DNA from: Paenibacillus woosongensis
GTDB taxonomy: Bacteria > Bacillota > Bacilli > Paenibacillales > Paenibacillaceae
Length of the DNA stretch: 64,000 nucleotides
Assembly (NCBI RefSeq): GCF_030122845.1
Contig: NZ_CP126084.1
Span: 4,216,001 to 4,280,000, forward strand
Direction: 5' to 3'
The position numbers and the translations under genes are program-made. Below the pieces are notes generated by a model. The model did no database searches and was not told where the DNA came from. It saw nothing but the letters and a program-made list of their open reading frames with translations. Positions 7,994 to 16,244 of the stretch are shown here, in pieces (within the stretch, counting starts at the first letter, position 1; every line of letters begins with the position of its first letter).

Positions 7994-9397
7994 TTATTCG
8001 CTATCAATGTCAAGCTGGTCTTTGACCTGCTGTTTGAAGGTTGCAATCGCACTTGCGCGGTCCTTGTTGCCTGAGGTGTACTCGCGTACTTGATCGCGCC
8101 AGAGCAGATTTATCGACTCATCGAATTGAGTCAGGTTCTTACCAGATGCGTTAGCGTTGGCTGGAACGAACACGTCGAACATGTTCTGTCCGCCGAGCAG
8201 TTCTATTTCGCCGTTGGACTTCGACATTACGACAGAGGATGCAACGCTATCCTTCGTACCTTGTTCGCCCTCTTTCATCGTACCGTTAGCCCAATAAGTT
8301 TGGAGGCCCGTGTCAGAAGTGTCGAGGGTAACCCATTTAATAAAGTCTGCAACTGCCGCCTTCTTGGCTTCGTCCTTAGTAACTTCATTGTTGGCCAGCA
8401 GCCATGTGCCTCCCCAGAAGAAGCCTGTCGGCGGCTCGGTAACAGCCCAGTCGCCATTCGTATCCTTGACTTGGCCATTCATGACGTAGTTGATGAGCCA
8501 TGCTGGTCCAAAGAAACCGAAGATCGGTTGAGCGCCAGTACCGGACATATCTGCGTACCATGCTTCCTGCCAGTCTCGCGTATCATTATGATAGCCTTTG
8601 TCTTTGAGCTCCTTGGCAAGATCAAGGAACTGTTCACGCTTCGGATCAATATGAAGCTTCCCGTCAACAATCCAACCCTTGTCAGAACTGTTCTCAATCG
8701 GATGCCAAATATCGCCGTCACCCGATACGATCCCGTATCCTTTAGCTTTCAGCTTCGCAGCTGCTGCAAAGAATTTATCCCAGCCAGGGCCAATTTCATT
8801 TTTGATTGCGGCTGGATCGTCCGTTCCAAAAGTATCCTTCGCAAGGGAGCGGCGATAGATAAAGGCTCCGCCTGTGGCTTGGTAACCGAGGCCTTTCAGT
8901 TCGCCGTCTTTGCTGCCGATATCAACGGAATATTGAGCGATGCCCGCATCCTTAACCATTTGATCGTCAAGGCCCAGATCCGCGTAATTAGCCGCATAAA
9001 TGGATGCGTCGCCTTGTGTATATTTGAGCACGAACGCAGCTTCAGCTGCATAAATGTCCGGGGCATCTTTACCGCCGCCGGCCAGTGCCTGGTCAAGTGC
9101 CGGTTGATAAGCGCCATCAGTAGTTGCAATAACCGTAGTTTTGAATTCCACATTTGCATCAGGATGGGTTTCTAAGTATTTTTGGGTCATATTCGGAATC
9201 TCATCCGTGAAGCTCCAAAGATTGATAGTAACTTTCGGGCTTTCTCCGCCTTTGGAAGCCGAACCATTGTTAGTTGCTGGGGCCGTATTGTTTGGTGAGT
9301 TGGGTTCCTTCGAGCCTCCGCCACCACACGCTGCGAGAACAGACGACATTACGAGCATTAAAGAAAGTCCCACTAAAACACGTTTCATTTTTTTCAT
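7994..9397 (-). CDS. extracellular sugar-binding lipoprotein of the ABC transporter
   Basis: A 467-residue CUT1-type solute-binding protein (SBP_bac_1/8). The signal peptide MKKMKRVLVGLSLMLVMSSV ends in the lipobox LAAC, followed by a GGGGSKE/Asn/Thr/Ser-rich linker, so it is anchored by lipidation. The mature part begins VTINLWSFTDEIPNMTQKYL, typical of the family. The ATG at 9397 is chosen because GGGGAGG lies about 6 bases upstream and the signal peptide starts there; an upstream in-frame start would add 26 non-signal residues. It is the first gene of the transporter unit. The sugar cannot be deduced, as no glycosidase gene lies in this operon. Confidence 0.92.
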   Translation of the reverse strand: MKKMKRVLVGLSLMLVMSSVLAACGGGGSKEPNSPNNTAPATNNGSASKGGESPKVTINLWSFTDEIPNMTQKYLETHPDANVEFKTTVIATTDGAYQPALDQALAGGGKDAPDIYAAEAAFVLKYTQGDASIYAANYADLGLDDQMVKDAGIAQYSVDIGSKDGELKGLGYQATGGAFIYRRSLAKDTFGTDDPAAIKNEIGPGWDKFFAAAAKLKAKGYGIVSGDGDIWHPIENSSDKGWIVDGKLHIDPKREQFLDLAKELKDKGYHNDTRDWQEAWYADMSGTGAQPIFGFFGPAWLINYVMNGQVKDTNGDWAVTEPPTGFFWGGTWLLANNEVTKDEAKKAAVADFIKWVTLDTSDTGLQTYWANGTMKEGEQGTKDSVASSVVMSKSNGEIELLGGQNMFDVFVPANANASGKNLTQFDESINLLWRDQVREYTSGNKDRASAIATFKQQVKDQLDIDSE

Positions 9398-9528
9398 ACT
9401 TTGCCTCCCCTTTTCTTTATTTCTTCGGTTTTGTGTAACCGCATACATATTATAGAGCCTATGGTCATAAGACATAAGGAACCACTTTTTAGGAAAGATT
9501 CCTCTTTTTTTTAGGTTTGTTCGAGCTA

Positions 9529-10329
9529 TTATTGAATGTGGGCTTCCACTCCGTTCCTAATGGATCGATACTGGCCCGGACTCATTCCCTCGTATTCCTT
9601 GAACAGCTTATTAAAATATTTGACTCTCTGATAACCGGTACGGCATGCGACTTCCACTATGGTCAGATTCGTTTTCAGCAGCAGCTCTTTCGCTTTCTGC
9701 AATTTTCTGCGGGTGACGTATTCGCTAAAATTCATTTGGCATTGTTCTTTGAATAGCGAGCTGAAATAGCTTCCGTTCAGATGTACATGCGCAGCGACTT
9801 CTTGCTGGCTGATCGCCTCCTCTATATGCATTTCCACGTAGTGCATCGCCTTGCGGATCGGATCGCTTAATACGGCTTCTTCATCCCTGATGGCCATCAA
9901 TTTCGGATCGGCCATCTTCCGCATATAGACGATATCTTCCTGTTCTTCCACGACCTTCAGAGCATCCTCTACAGAGGCAATCAGCTTGTCACGGCCGATC
10001 GGCTTTAACAAATAATCCACTACGGACAAACGAAGCGCTTCCTGGGCGTATTCAAACTGGGCATAGCCGGAGACGAGAATAACAGATGGCTGACGCTGCA
10101 TATTTTTCTTCCTCAGTTCGCTAACTAAAGCAAGACCACTGATCTCCGGCATACGAATGTCCGTTATCATCAGCTCCACGGGAGTCTCCTCAAGAATTTG
10201 CAAAGCGGCCCCACCGCTGCTTGCCGTGAGGATCTCATATTGGCCTGCTGCCCATACTCTAAGTATTTTCTTCATGCCTTCTCTCGATCTCGGTTCATCG
10301 TCGACGATAAGGATCGTTCGGCTCCTCAT
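9529..10329 (-). CDS. response regulator, REC + AraC-type DNA-binding domain (YesN-like)
   Basis: A 266-residue regulator. The receiver domain (1-120) opens with ILIVDDEPRS, has the phospho-acceptor Asp in MITDIRMPEISG and the conserved Lys in DYLLKPIGRDK. The C-terminal AraC domain (about 165-262) carries the two HTH units (ISQQEVAAHVHLNGSYFSSL; VACRTGYQRVKYFNKLFKEY-EGMSPGQYR). It is shorter than typical YesN (about 500) because the middle linker is nearly absent. ATG 10329 is chosen because the REC fold starts there. It probably activates the transporter genes downstream on the same strand. No histidine-kinase gene is adjacent, unlike the other two sugar loci in the window. Confidence 0.92.
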   Translation of the reverse strand: MRSRTILIVDDEPRSREGMKKILRVWAAGQYEILTASSGGAALQILEETPVELMITDIRMPEISGLALVSELRKKNMQRQPSVILVSGYAQFEYAQEALRLSVVDYLLKPIGRDKLIASVEDALKVVEEQEDIVYMRKMADPKLMAIRDEEAVLSDPIRKAMHYVEMHIEEAISQQEVAAHVHLNGSYFSSLFKEQCQMNFSEYVTRRKLQKAKELLLKTNLTIVEVACRTGYQRVKYFNKLFKEYEGMSPGQYRSIRNGVEAHIQ

Positions 10330-10392
10330 GGCATTTCCCCCCCTGTCCCATTCATTTGATTTACTCGTTCTGTCCTGGCCTCTAATCATCAT

Positions 10393-10810
10393 CTCATCCC
10401 AAGATAAAAATAAGGGTAGCCCCTAATATTCAATATTAAGACTACCCTCTAGTTGGTATGGAATTGTATTATCTTGTGATTCAAGTACCTCCTTTTTATC
10501 ACTGAATAATCACAAGATCAAGTTTAAAATATTCTTGAATTCCTATGCGATAATCTTCTGAAATGCTGATGTAACAGCACGAACGCAACACAAAGAGGCC
10601 GATTATGATCCGGGCATAATCCAGCTGTTTAAAGTAATTGAGATCTTTCGATAATATTCATCTTTATCCCTCATTATCATATTATACTTTTTTCCTAAGG
10701 GAGCATCTCTAGTGTAAAGCATAATTGCATCCTTGCTCGTCACATTTTTTAAAACTTAATATTTTGCCTAAAACTCTATATTCAACTAACTTTATACAAC
10801 CATTTTCATA
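10393..10810. other. intergenic region at the left edge of the toxin-immunity island
   Basis: No gene is seen in these 418 AT-rich bases. An inverted repeat at about 10413-10447 has GGGTAG and CTACCC arms around an inner AATATTCAATATT dyad, possibly a terminator or operator upstream of the response regulator. The remaining sequence has stops in all frames and no recognisable remnant. Confidence 0.4.
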
Positions 10811-11113
10811 CTACTCCTTTTGCGGACCTTCTAGTAAATTATTGTTGAGATACTTAATTTCTTTGACTTGTCCATTCAGATAATATTGCACCATTTCCCC
10901 ATGCTTAATGCCGTCTTTAACTACGTAGTAACTTGCTAAATTACCATTCTCATAACAATCATAGATTATTCCGGTAAATAAATGTTCGGTACCCTCTTGA
11001 TCATATTGCACTATAAAAGAATCATATTCGTCTCCTCCATAGCCAAATGTCTCATCGAACAAACTACCATTTTCTAGAACATGACCTTTTTTTAGTATTT
11101 TAATATTCTTCAA
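10811..11113 (-). CDS. YwqK-family antitoxin/immunity-like protein with MORN-type repeats
   Basis: A 100-residue cytoplasmic protein. Residues about 45-98 carry MORN-2-like repeats, GIIYDCYENGNLASYYVVKD, GEMVQYYLNGQVKEIKYLNN, as in YwqK, the partner of the YwqJ deaminase toxin in B. subtilis. No toxin is adjacent, so this is an orphan immunity candidate. The first about 25 residues (KKGHVLENGSLFDETFGYGG) instead resemble the C-terminal end of a GAD-like/DUF1851 protein, whose frameshifted remnant lies immediately upstream on the same strand. The frame therefore looks like a chance fusion, and the true start may be internal. Confidence 0.6.
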   Translation of the reverse strand: MKNIKILKKGHVLENGSLFDETFGYGGDEYDSFIVQYDQEGTEHLFTGIIYDCYENGNLASYYVVKDGIKHGEMVQYYLNGQVKEIKYLNNNLLEGPQKE

Positions 11114-11390
11114 CTGCTTTAGGATATGGCGACCAATCTAAATATTTTTCACAAAAAGATTCTTCCTCAAAATCTTAAAAAAAGAAATCACAACCTGCTG
11201 AGATCCCTTGGATTTTACCCTTCCTATAATTAATCATTCTTAAGTATCTATTTCTTCCCAAGTAATAATATCTCCCATACCCGCTGCAAAGATTGGAATG
11301 GCAACATCTTTCCTGAAATAAGACTCATTAATCACATTTTCTCATTAACCGCATCAATTCGATATTTCCATTATGCCCCTATAGAAGAAT
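11100..11390 (-). pseudogene. decayed GAD-like/DUF1851 immunity gene (Tdi1-like)
   Basis: Read on the minus strand, pieces in different frames give INESYFRKDVAIPIFAAGMG, then DIITWEE, a premature stop, YLRMINYRKGKIQGISAGCD, and EEESFCEKYLDWSPYPKAVE. These follow, in order, the conserved pattern of GAD-like/DUF1851 proteins (a Tyr-Phe-Arg-Gly, a Gly-Asp-hydrophobic-Trp-Glu and a Tyr-Arg-Lys-Gly segment, then a Trp-x-Pro-Tyr end), which include the Tdi1 immunity family. At least two frameshifts and several stops are needed, so it is inactive. It was recognised by motif order, without a database search. Confidence 0.6.
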
Positions 11391-11476
11391 TTATAGATTC
11401 ATCCCCCAATGTCTGCCGAAAAGTCAAGGGGTGCTATATCTCTGGGGCTTTCTTTATTATATTCGTTTGGGAATAC

Positions 11477-11522
11477 AAAAGCTTATTCCTAACTCATAAT
11501 TAAGTTGGAATAAGCTTTTTCT
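11477..11522. terminator. bidirectional terminator left of the IS256-family element
   Basis: Arms AAAAGCTTATTCC (11477-11489) and GGAATAAGCTTTTT (11507-11520) are perfect reverse complements. On both strands the stem is flanked by A and T runs, as in a two-way rho-independent terminator. It lies 19 bases outside the insertion sequence. Confidence 0.75.
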
Positions 11523-11540
11523 AAGTTTGTTATTTCCTCA

Positions 11541-12930
11541 AGTTGAGTCCGTATAATTGTGTAAATTGATAGACTTCCAAAAATAAAGGGAGCCATATTC
11601 AAAACCCTCAGTTAGAATGGTGTTGTCGAATCATCACTCTAAATACACGAGGTGGAATTGAAATGGCTCAATATCAGATTACCGTAGATTCACAACTTTT
11701 ACAGCAACTTTTTTTAGGGAATTCGCAGGATTCAGGTGTCGCTAAGTTGCTTGAATCTGTACTGAACCAAGTCTTACAAGCGCAGGTGACGGAACAAGTG
11801 GAGGCAGACCGATATGAACGTTCGGAAGATCGACAGGGATACCGCAATGGCACGTATCCGCATCAACTTCATACACGTGTTGGAACCATCACCCTGAGTG
11901 TTCCACGTATTCGTGGCGGTAAATTCACAACGGAGCTGTTTATGCGTTACCAGCGAAGTGAACAAGCACTCATTCTTGCCATGATGGAAATGGTCATCAA
12001 TGGTGTCTCTACGCGGAAAGTGTCTCAAGTCACAGAAGAACTCTGCGGTACCGAATTCTCCAAATCTACCGTTTCCGATCTATGCAAACGTCTTGATCCG
12101 ATCGTTACTGCGTGGAATAACCGTCCTCTATCCGACAGTCGGTTCCCCTTTGTTCTGGTGGATGCCTTGTATTTAAAAGTGCGAGAAGACGGGCGAGTCC
12201 GATCTCGTGGAGTCATGTTAGGCATTGGCGTGAATACAGACGGCCAACGTGAAGTGTTAGGCCTGATGCTAGGAGATACCGAGTCGGAAGAAAGCTGGAC
12301 GGAGTTCTTCAGTTGGCTCAAACAACGTGGTCTTCGCGGTGTGGATCTCATCGTCTCTGACGATCATGGCGGGCTCGTCCGTTCCATAAGGCAGCAACTT
12401 CAAGGAGTCGCTTGGCAACGCTGTCAGACGCATTTTATGCGCAATGTTTTGGACGCCTCTCCAAAGGCTTTAAAGGAAGAAATTCATGGTCATGTAAGGG
12501 CGATTCTAGAGGCTCCTGATCCAGACACCGCTCGTATGCTGCTTAACCAAACCATTAGCGCTTATGGCGACAAAGCACCCAAAGCAATGAGAACATTAGA
12601 AGCAGGCTTTGACGATGCTACAGCCGTTCTGAGCTTACCTGAGAAGTACCGTAAACGTCTTCGTACAACGAACAGCGTGGAACGCTTAAACGAGGAGGTG
12701 CGACGTCGGGAACGAGTGATTCGCATCTTCCCGAATCGTGAATCTGTCATTCGTTTGATCGGTGCGCTGCTTATGGAACAAGACGAAAAGTGGGCAGCTG
12801 GGAGGAAGTATCTCGATATGGCCGAGTATCTCAAATGGCGTGAGAACAAGCCGAATACTACAGCAAAAGTAACCCGTATGATGTAACCGAATCTAGCTGA
12901 GGGAATTTACACATAATTAGGGACTTGATC
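11541..12930 (+). mobile_element. IS256-family insertion sequence, apparently complete
   Basis: The element is about 1,390 bp with one transposase gene. Left end AGTTGAGTCCGTATAATTGT and the reverse complement of the right end, GATCAAGTCCCTAATTATGT, agree at 18 of 27 positions over the full terminal repeat, with the IS256-type core AAGTCC...TGTGTAAA. It is flanked by the 9-bp direct repeat ATTTCCTCA (11532-11540 and 12931-12939), as expected for the 8-9 bp target duplication of this family. Intact ends and gene suggest a fairly recent insertion. Confidence 0.85.
11663..12886 (+). CDS. IS256-family transposase
   Basis: A 407-residue DDE transposase (Transposase_mut, PF00872). The N-terminal region has YRNGTYPHQLHTRVGTITLS and PRIRGGKF, typical of the family. 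Catalytic residues are visible as VDALYLKVR (first Asp), LIVSDDHGGL (second Asp) and TTNSVERLNEEVRRRERVIR (Glu); the C-x-2-H of RCQTHFMRN is conserved as well. Length is typical (about 390-410). The frame is uninterrupted and starts at an ATG with GAGGTGG upstream, so it is probably active. Confidence 0.95.
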   Translation: MAQYQITVDSQLLQQLFLGNSQDSGVAKLLESVLNQVLQAQVTEQVEADRYERSEDRQGYRNGTYPHQLHTRVGTITLSVPRIRGGKFTTELFMRYQRSEQALILAMMEMVINGVSTRKVSQVTEELCGTEFSKSTVSDLCKRLDPIVTAWNNRPLSDSRFPFVLVDALYLKVREDGRVRSRGVMLGIGVNTDGQREVLGLMLGDTESEESWTEFFSWLKQRGLRGVDLIVSDDHGGLVRSIRQQLQGVAWQRCQTHFMRNVLDASPKALKEEIHGHVRAILEAPDPDTARMLLNQTISAYGDKAPKAMRTLEAGFDDATAVLSLPEKYRKRLRTTNSVERLNEEVRRRERVIRIFPNRESVIRLIGALLMEQDEKWAAGRKYLDMAEYLKWRENKPNTTAKVTRMM

Positions 12931-12959
12931 ATTTCCTCATTAATACACTATCTATCTTA

Positions 12960-13209
12960 GAATTATTAGTTAATCTTGCATTTACCAGATAGTACATCCC
13001 TGATTACAGTCAGTTGCAGATCTTCGGAGTAGACCTTACATGCTTTGGCCTCCTTTGACCCTTCATAACACCTGCCAAGTACAATCTGTAATGGTGCTTT
13101 TATCTATCCCCAACTGCTTCGCCTCATAACTTGGATTTGATTCATTCTAAAGGCATCGCTTTACGAAACGTAACTTTACCTCTAAAGAAATTAGACTCCT
13201 TTTAGACAT
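12960..13209 (-). pseudogene. remnant of an IS3-family OrfA (helix-turn-helix) gene
   Basis: From an ATG at 13209 the minus strand gives MSKRSLISLEVKLRFVKRCL, a stop, then NESNPSYEAKQLGIDKSTIT and, in another frame, KACKVYSEDLQLTVIRDVLS-GK. This is the order of the HTH region of IS3/IS150-type OrfA proteins. Several stops and frameshifts inactivate it and no OrfB follows, so it is an old fragment. It is not part of either complete insertion sequence here. Confidence 0.6.
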
Positions 13210-13293
13210 CATTAACACTCAATAACATCGGTTTCTAAAAATTTCAGCAAAATTTGATTCGCTGTTCTTAAATATTTATAAACTTCAACCTCT

Positions 13294-13731
13294 TTAGTTT
13301 ATTACTTTTCCCTCTGTAATTGAGAAAATTAATTCGTCGCCATCATCATATACAATGCATAACTTCTCATCTTCAATTACATAAAATTCATTTATAACTT
13401 CTCTAAGTCCCATTTCCCATAAAATCTTTCCTTCATAATTAAAAACATAGATATCAAGTTCACAAATTGCAATAACAGCATTCTGTGACTGCACTTCTAT
13501 AAATTCATAAAATATTGATGTTAACTTTTTTTCAAAAACAATGTTGTCTAGGGACATATCAACGCATATAATATTTTTCTCAAATCCCAAAAACAATTTA
13601 TTATTTTTATCTTTTACTACTATATGTGGCTTTATACCACAATCATAATAAGCTATACCACATTCAAAATTAACCTCACTAACTGTAATAACTTCAAACC
13701 TATTATTGTTACCTTTTACATCACCAAACAC
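13294..13731 (-). CDS. uncharacterised protein, 5' end probably removed by the IS3 insertion
   Basis: A 145-codon frame beginning at a GTG without a ribosome binding site. The same frame stays open upstream without a start codon (SSLAANIFNGNSKK) to the end of the IS3 element at 13775, so the natural N-terminus appears lost. The product is acidic and beta-rich with alternating strands (KLFLGFEKNIICVDMS, AVIAICELDIYVFNYEGKIL, KLCIVYDDGDELIFSI), like one or two blades of a beta-propeller. Given the surrounding immunity genes it may be an immunity protein, but no family was recognised. Very low G+C supports an acquired origin. Confidence 0.5.
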   Translation of the reverse strand: MFGDVKGNNNRFEVITVSEVNFECGIAYYDCGIKPHIVVKDKNNKLFLGFEKNIICVDMSLDNIVFEKKLTSIFYEFIEVQSQNAVIAICELDIYVFNYEGKILWEMGLREVINEFYVIEDEKLCIVYDDGDELIFSITEGKVIN

Positions 13732-13835
13732 TTTTTTTGAATTTCCATTAAATATATTTGCTGCTAGACTAGAAAGTGGACACGGAGAACCGAGAATGAG
13801 ATAGAATTAAAATATCTTTATTCGAGGTGTCCGAC

Positions 13836-14123
13836 ATGACAAAAAAGTATGACAAAGAATTTAAAATGCAGACTGTTCGACTCATTCAAGAAGAAGGAAA
13901 ATCGGTGGCACAGGTAGCTCGCGAAATGGGCTTGCACGAGAATACGATCTACCGGTGGATGGCCGAGTTTAAACAAGACGGCAGCCAAGCCTTCCCCGGC
14001 AGTGGCCAACTTAAGCCGGAAGATAAGGCTGTGCGTGACCTCCAGAAACGAATCCGTGATCTGGAAGAGGAGAACGATATCCTAAAAAAGGCCATGCACT
14101 ACTTCGCCAAAGACCGGCGCTGA
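13836..14123 (+). CDS. IS3-family transposase OrfA
   Basis: A 95-residue protein with an HTH (KSVAQVAREMGLHENTIYRW, residues about 20-42) that binds the element ends and a C-terminal leucine zipper (RDLQKRIRDLEEENDILKKA). The ATG at 13836 follows GAGGTG at a good distance. A slippery AAAAAAG heptamer near 14083-14089 lies inside LKKA, where the IS3 family makes the OrfAB fusion by -1 frameshifting. Stop codon TGA at 14121. Confidence 0.92.
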   Translation: MTKKYDKEFKMQTVRLIQEEGKSVAQVAREMGLHENTIYRWMAEFKQDGSQAFPGSGQLKPEDKAVRDLQKRIRDLEEENDILKKAMHYFAKDRR

Positions 14124-14170
14124 TCTATTCATTCATCTATGATCATCGCTTCGAGTGCCGTATCGCGAAG

Positions 14171-14986
14171 TTGTGCGAAACCCTGGAAGTATCCAGAAGC
14201 GGTTATTATAAGTGGACCAAACGTAAAGAGAGTAAACGCGAGAAGCGTCGGAAGAAGCTGGAGCGGCGTATACGACGGATCTTTCTAGATAGCCGTCGTC
14301 TCTACGGAAGCCCGAAAATCCACAAGGTACTCCAAAAGCAAGGAACCAAGGTGTCTGAGAAGACCGTAGCTCGAATCATGAAGGAGCTGGGCCTTGTGTC
14401 CCGGACCGTAAAGAAGTACAAGGCTACCACGAACTCTAAACACAACTTTACGGTGTTTGATAATGAGTTGAATCAGCAGTTTCAGGTACTCGCTCCCAAT
14501 AAGACCTGGGTTACTGACATCACGTATGTGCCAACCGATGAAGGCTGGTTGTATCTCGCAAGCGTCATGGACCTGTACAGCCGCAAAATCGTTGGGTTTC
14601 ATATGGACGAGCGCATGACCAAGGATCTCGTGTTAAAAGCCTTAGAGCGCGCCTACATGCAACAAGGAAAGCCGCAAGGCATCCTGCATCACTCTGATCG
14701 CGGCAGCCAGTATGCTTCCCACGACTATAAAGCCCGGTTAAAGGAATATAGCATGAAGGGCAGCATGAGCCGCAAAGGAAATTGTTATGATAATGCGTGC
14801 ATCGAGTCTTTTCACAGTGTAATCAAGAAGGAACTGATCTACCTGGAGAAGTTCAAAACGCGAGAGCAGGCTCGAAAGCGCATTTTCGAATATATTACAT
14901 GCTTCTACAATGGAAAAAGGATCCACTCATCCATAGGGTATCACACACCCAATCAATACGAACGTTTGTACCGTTTTGCATCGTAA
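14171..14986 (+). CDS. IS3-family transposase OrfB (DDE integrase domain)
   Basis: A 271-residue frame from a TTG at 14171. The frame is open back through the A6G slippery site at about 14084, and the fusion segment reads ALIYSFIYDHRFECRIAKLC, as in family members, so the functional product is the OrfAB fusion. The rve core has WVTDITYVPTDEGWLYLA (Asp 1), HHSDRGSQYAS (Asp 2) and the Glu motif NCYDNACIESFHSVIKKELI. The C-terminus YNGKRIHSSIGYHTPNQYER is the typical IS3 end. The frame is intact. Confidence 0.93.
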   Translation: MCETLEVSRSGYYKWTKRKESKREKRRKKLERRIRRIFLDSRRLYGSPKIHKVLQKQGTKVSEKTVARIMKELGLVSRTVKKYKATTNSKHNFTVFDNELNQQFQVLAPNKTWVTDITYVPTDEGWLYLASVMDLYSRKIVGFHMDERMTKDLVLKALERAYMQQGKPQGILHHSDRGSQYASHDYKARLKEYSMKGSMSRKGNCYDNACIESFHSVIKKELIYLEKFKTREQARKRIFEYITCFYNGKRIHSSIGYHTPNQYERLYRFAS

Positions 14987-15159
14987 TTTTCTCGGTTTTA
15001 TGTGTCTACTCTATTGACAGAGGTACAATTTTATTTCAACGAACTCTTATCCAGATAGCATAACAATAAACAGTTGTCTGATTTTCTATTGACAATTCAG
15101 CCTTTTTATCTTTTTACGAAACGATATCTCCTTATTCACCATTAATACTCAAACATAGA

Positions 15160-15198
15160 AATAGCCTGTTTCTAATTATCGTATAGAAACAGGCTTTG
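15160..15198. terminator. terminator downstream of the Imm48-like gene
   Basis: The 12-bp perfect stem AGCCTGTTTCTA / TAGAAACAGGCT has a 9-base loop. A TTT follows on the plus strand and ATTT on the minus strand. It lies 75 bases beyond the stop codon of the leftward gene at 15272. Confidence 0.75.
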
Positions 15199-15271
15199 AG
15201 TTGATAAACATAAAATAGCTATAACGGAAAATCAATTGAAGATGACATCTTAATTCTTAACAACCTTCTGT

Positions 15272-15712
15272 CTAATCACTTTCACTATTAATAATATCAA
15301 GAACCTCTATAATATTTGCTCTAAGCTGTGCCTTATCATCATTTAGGTACTGACGGTATCCATCTATCCCTCTGCGAATAATAGAAAACATAACTGGATG
15401 ATATTCTTCATCCGTTGAGTTAATTAATTCCTGAGTAAAATCCTCTGCTTGATCCTCACTATAATTAAATCTTGCAACTAAAAGACTATGAGTTATAGAG
15501 TGTGCTTGCAAAGGGGGGATATCTCTTTCGAAAACAATTCCATTTATGATACCAAAACAAAAAGTTGCAAGTATTTGCCTTTCAAGCTCAGTTGTATCAT
15601 CAAACTGCTTGTTAAGTAACATAAATATCTCAGATGTAATTTCTGCAACTTTACCTTTTGTATCTTCAATTATTTGTTTTTCTTCTTCACTCAACTCATA
15701 AAAATTAGACAT
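15272..15712 (-). CDS. Imm48-like immunity protein
   Basis: A 146-residue, acidic, all-helical cytoplasmic protein. ILATFCFGIINGIVFERDIP, LLVARFNYSEDQAEDFTQEL and DEEYHPVMFSIIRRGIDGYR match what I recall of the Imm48 immunity family, which neutralises nuclease-type polymorphic toxins. The ATG at 15712 has GAGG 7 bases upstream; an ATG six bases earlier is too close to it. It follows another immunity-like gene after 25 bases, and both lie downstream of the 5'-truncated toxin gene. It may have lost its own cognate toxin. Confidence 0.7.
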   Translation of the reverse strand: MSNFYELSEEEKQIIEDTKGKVAEITSEIFMLLNKQFDDTTELERQILATFCFGIINGIVFERDIPPLQAHSITHSLLVARFNYSEDQAEDFTQELINSTDEEYHPVMFSIIRRGIDGYRQYLNDDKAQLRANIIEVLDIINSESD

Positions 15713-15737
15713 AATCATACCTCATTCACCAAAAAGT

Positions 15738-16220
15738 TTAATATACAATTAACTTTCCATTAGGCCAACTTCCTTTCCATCCACATGGAAAGTTACCTGA
15801 TTCATATACTTTAAATAACTCCATAAAAAAGGCTGGCTGTCGTTCGTTTCGATAATTATTTTCCATTAATGCACCAATAATATCCCACTTAACATTATTT
15901 AGCAAAGATTGCGGAAGTTTGTTATCGTTTAAATAGTTAGTAACATTAGGAACTACTAATTTGTCAATAATGTCTCTACCTTCCTTAGCATACTTGTTCC
16001 ATTCCTTATATCTTTTAGGATGATTAATTAACAAGTATTCTGACAATTCATTATCCACTTCTTGGGTAATTTGCTCCCAATACTTCCCATCAGATTGTTT
16101 TAATGCCTTTTTCCAATTTTCAACAGTGGTATATTCAAAACTTATTTTCGCTTCAGGTAGTTTACCACAATTAGCAAACCAATTTATTTTTGTAATTCTA
16201 CTGATAAACTGCTCATCCAT
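15738..16220 (-). CDS. putative immunity protein for the truncated toxin's nuclease tip
   Basis: A 160-residue soluble protein of no named family that I can assign. It is helical and charged, with WNKYAKEGRDIIDKLVVPNV in the middle and a conserved-looking Trp/Gly-rich end, FPCGWKGSWPNGKLIVY. It begins 24 bases after the stop of the toxin frame at 16245, with GGAGTACGCAT-type spacing upstream of the ATG. This is the canonical toxin-immunity order on the minus strand, so it probably protects against the AHH/SHH-type nuclease tip encoded just upstream. The function is inferred from position. Confidence 0.6.
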   Translation of the reverse strand: MDEQFISRITKINWFANCGKLPEAKISFEYTTVENWKKALKQSDGKYWEQITQEVDNELSEYLLINHPKRYKEWNKYAKEGRDIIDKLVVPNVTNYLNDNKLPQSLLNNVKWDIIGALMENNYRNERQPAFFMELFKVYESGNFPCGWKGSWPNGKLIVY

Positions 16221-16244
16221 ATGCGTACTCCTTTCACAATCTAA

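Larger units (their letters stand above)
13775..15010 (+). mobile_element. IS3-family insertion sequence
   Basis: About 1,236 bp with overlapping-type orfA and orfB. Terminal inverted repeats are AGTGGACACGGAGAACCGAG (left) and, as reverse complement of the right end, AGTAGACACATAAAACCGAG, differing at only a few positions. No 3-4 bp target duplication could be identified, which may mean that the flanks were rearranged after insertion. Both genes are intact. Confidence 0.85.

Noticed and set aside
8090..9175. A long open frame on the plus strand opposite the first binding-protein gene
   Set aside because: It is antisense to a well-supported lipoprotein gene, has no ribosome binding site and no recognisable domain.
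13775..15010. A target-site duplication for the IS3 element
   Set aside because: Flanking trinucleotides and tetranucleotides do not match with either reading of the element ends.
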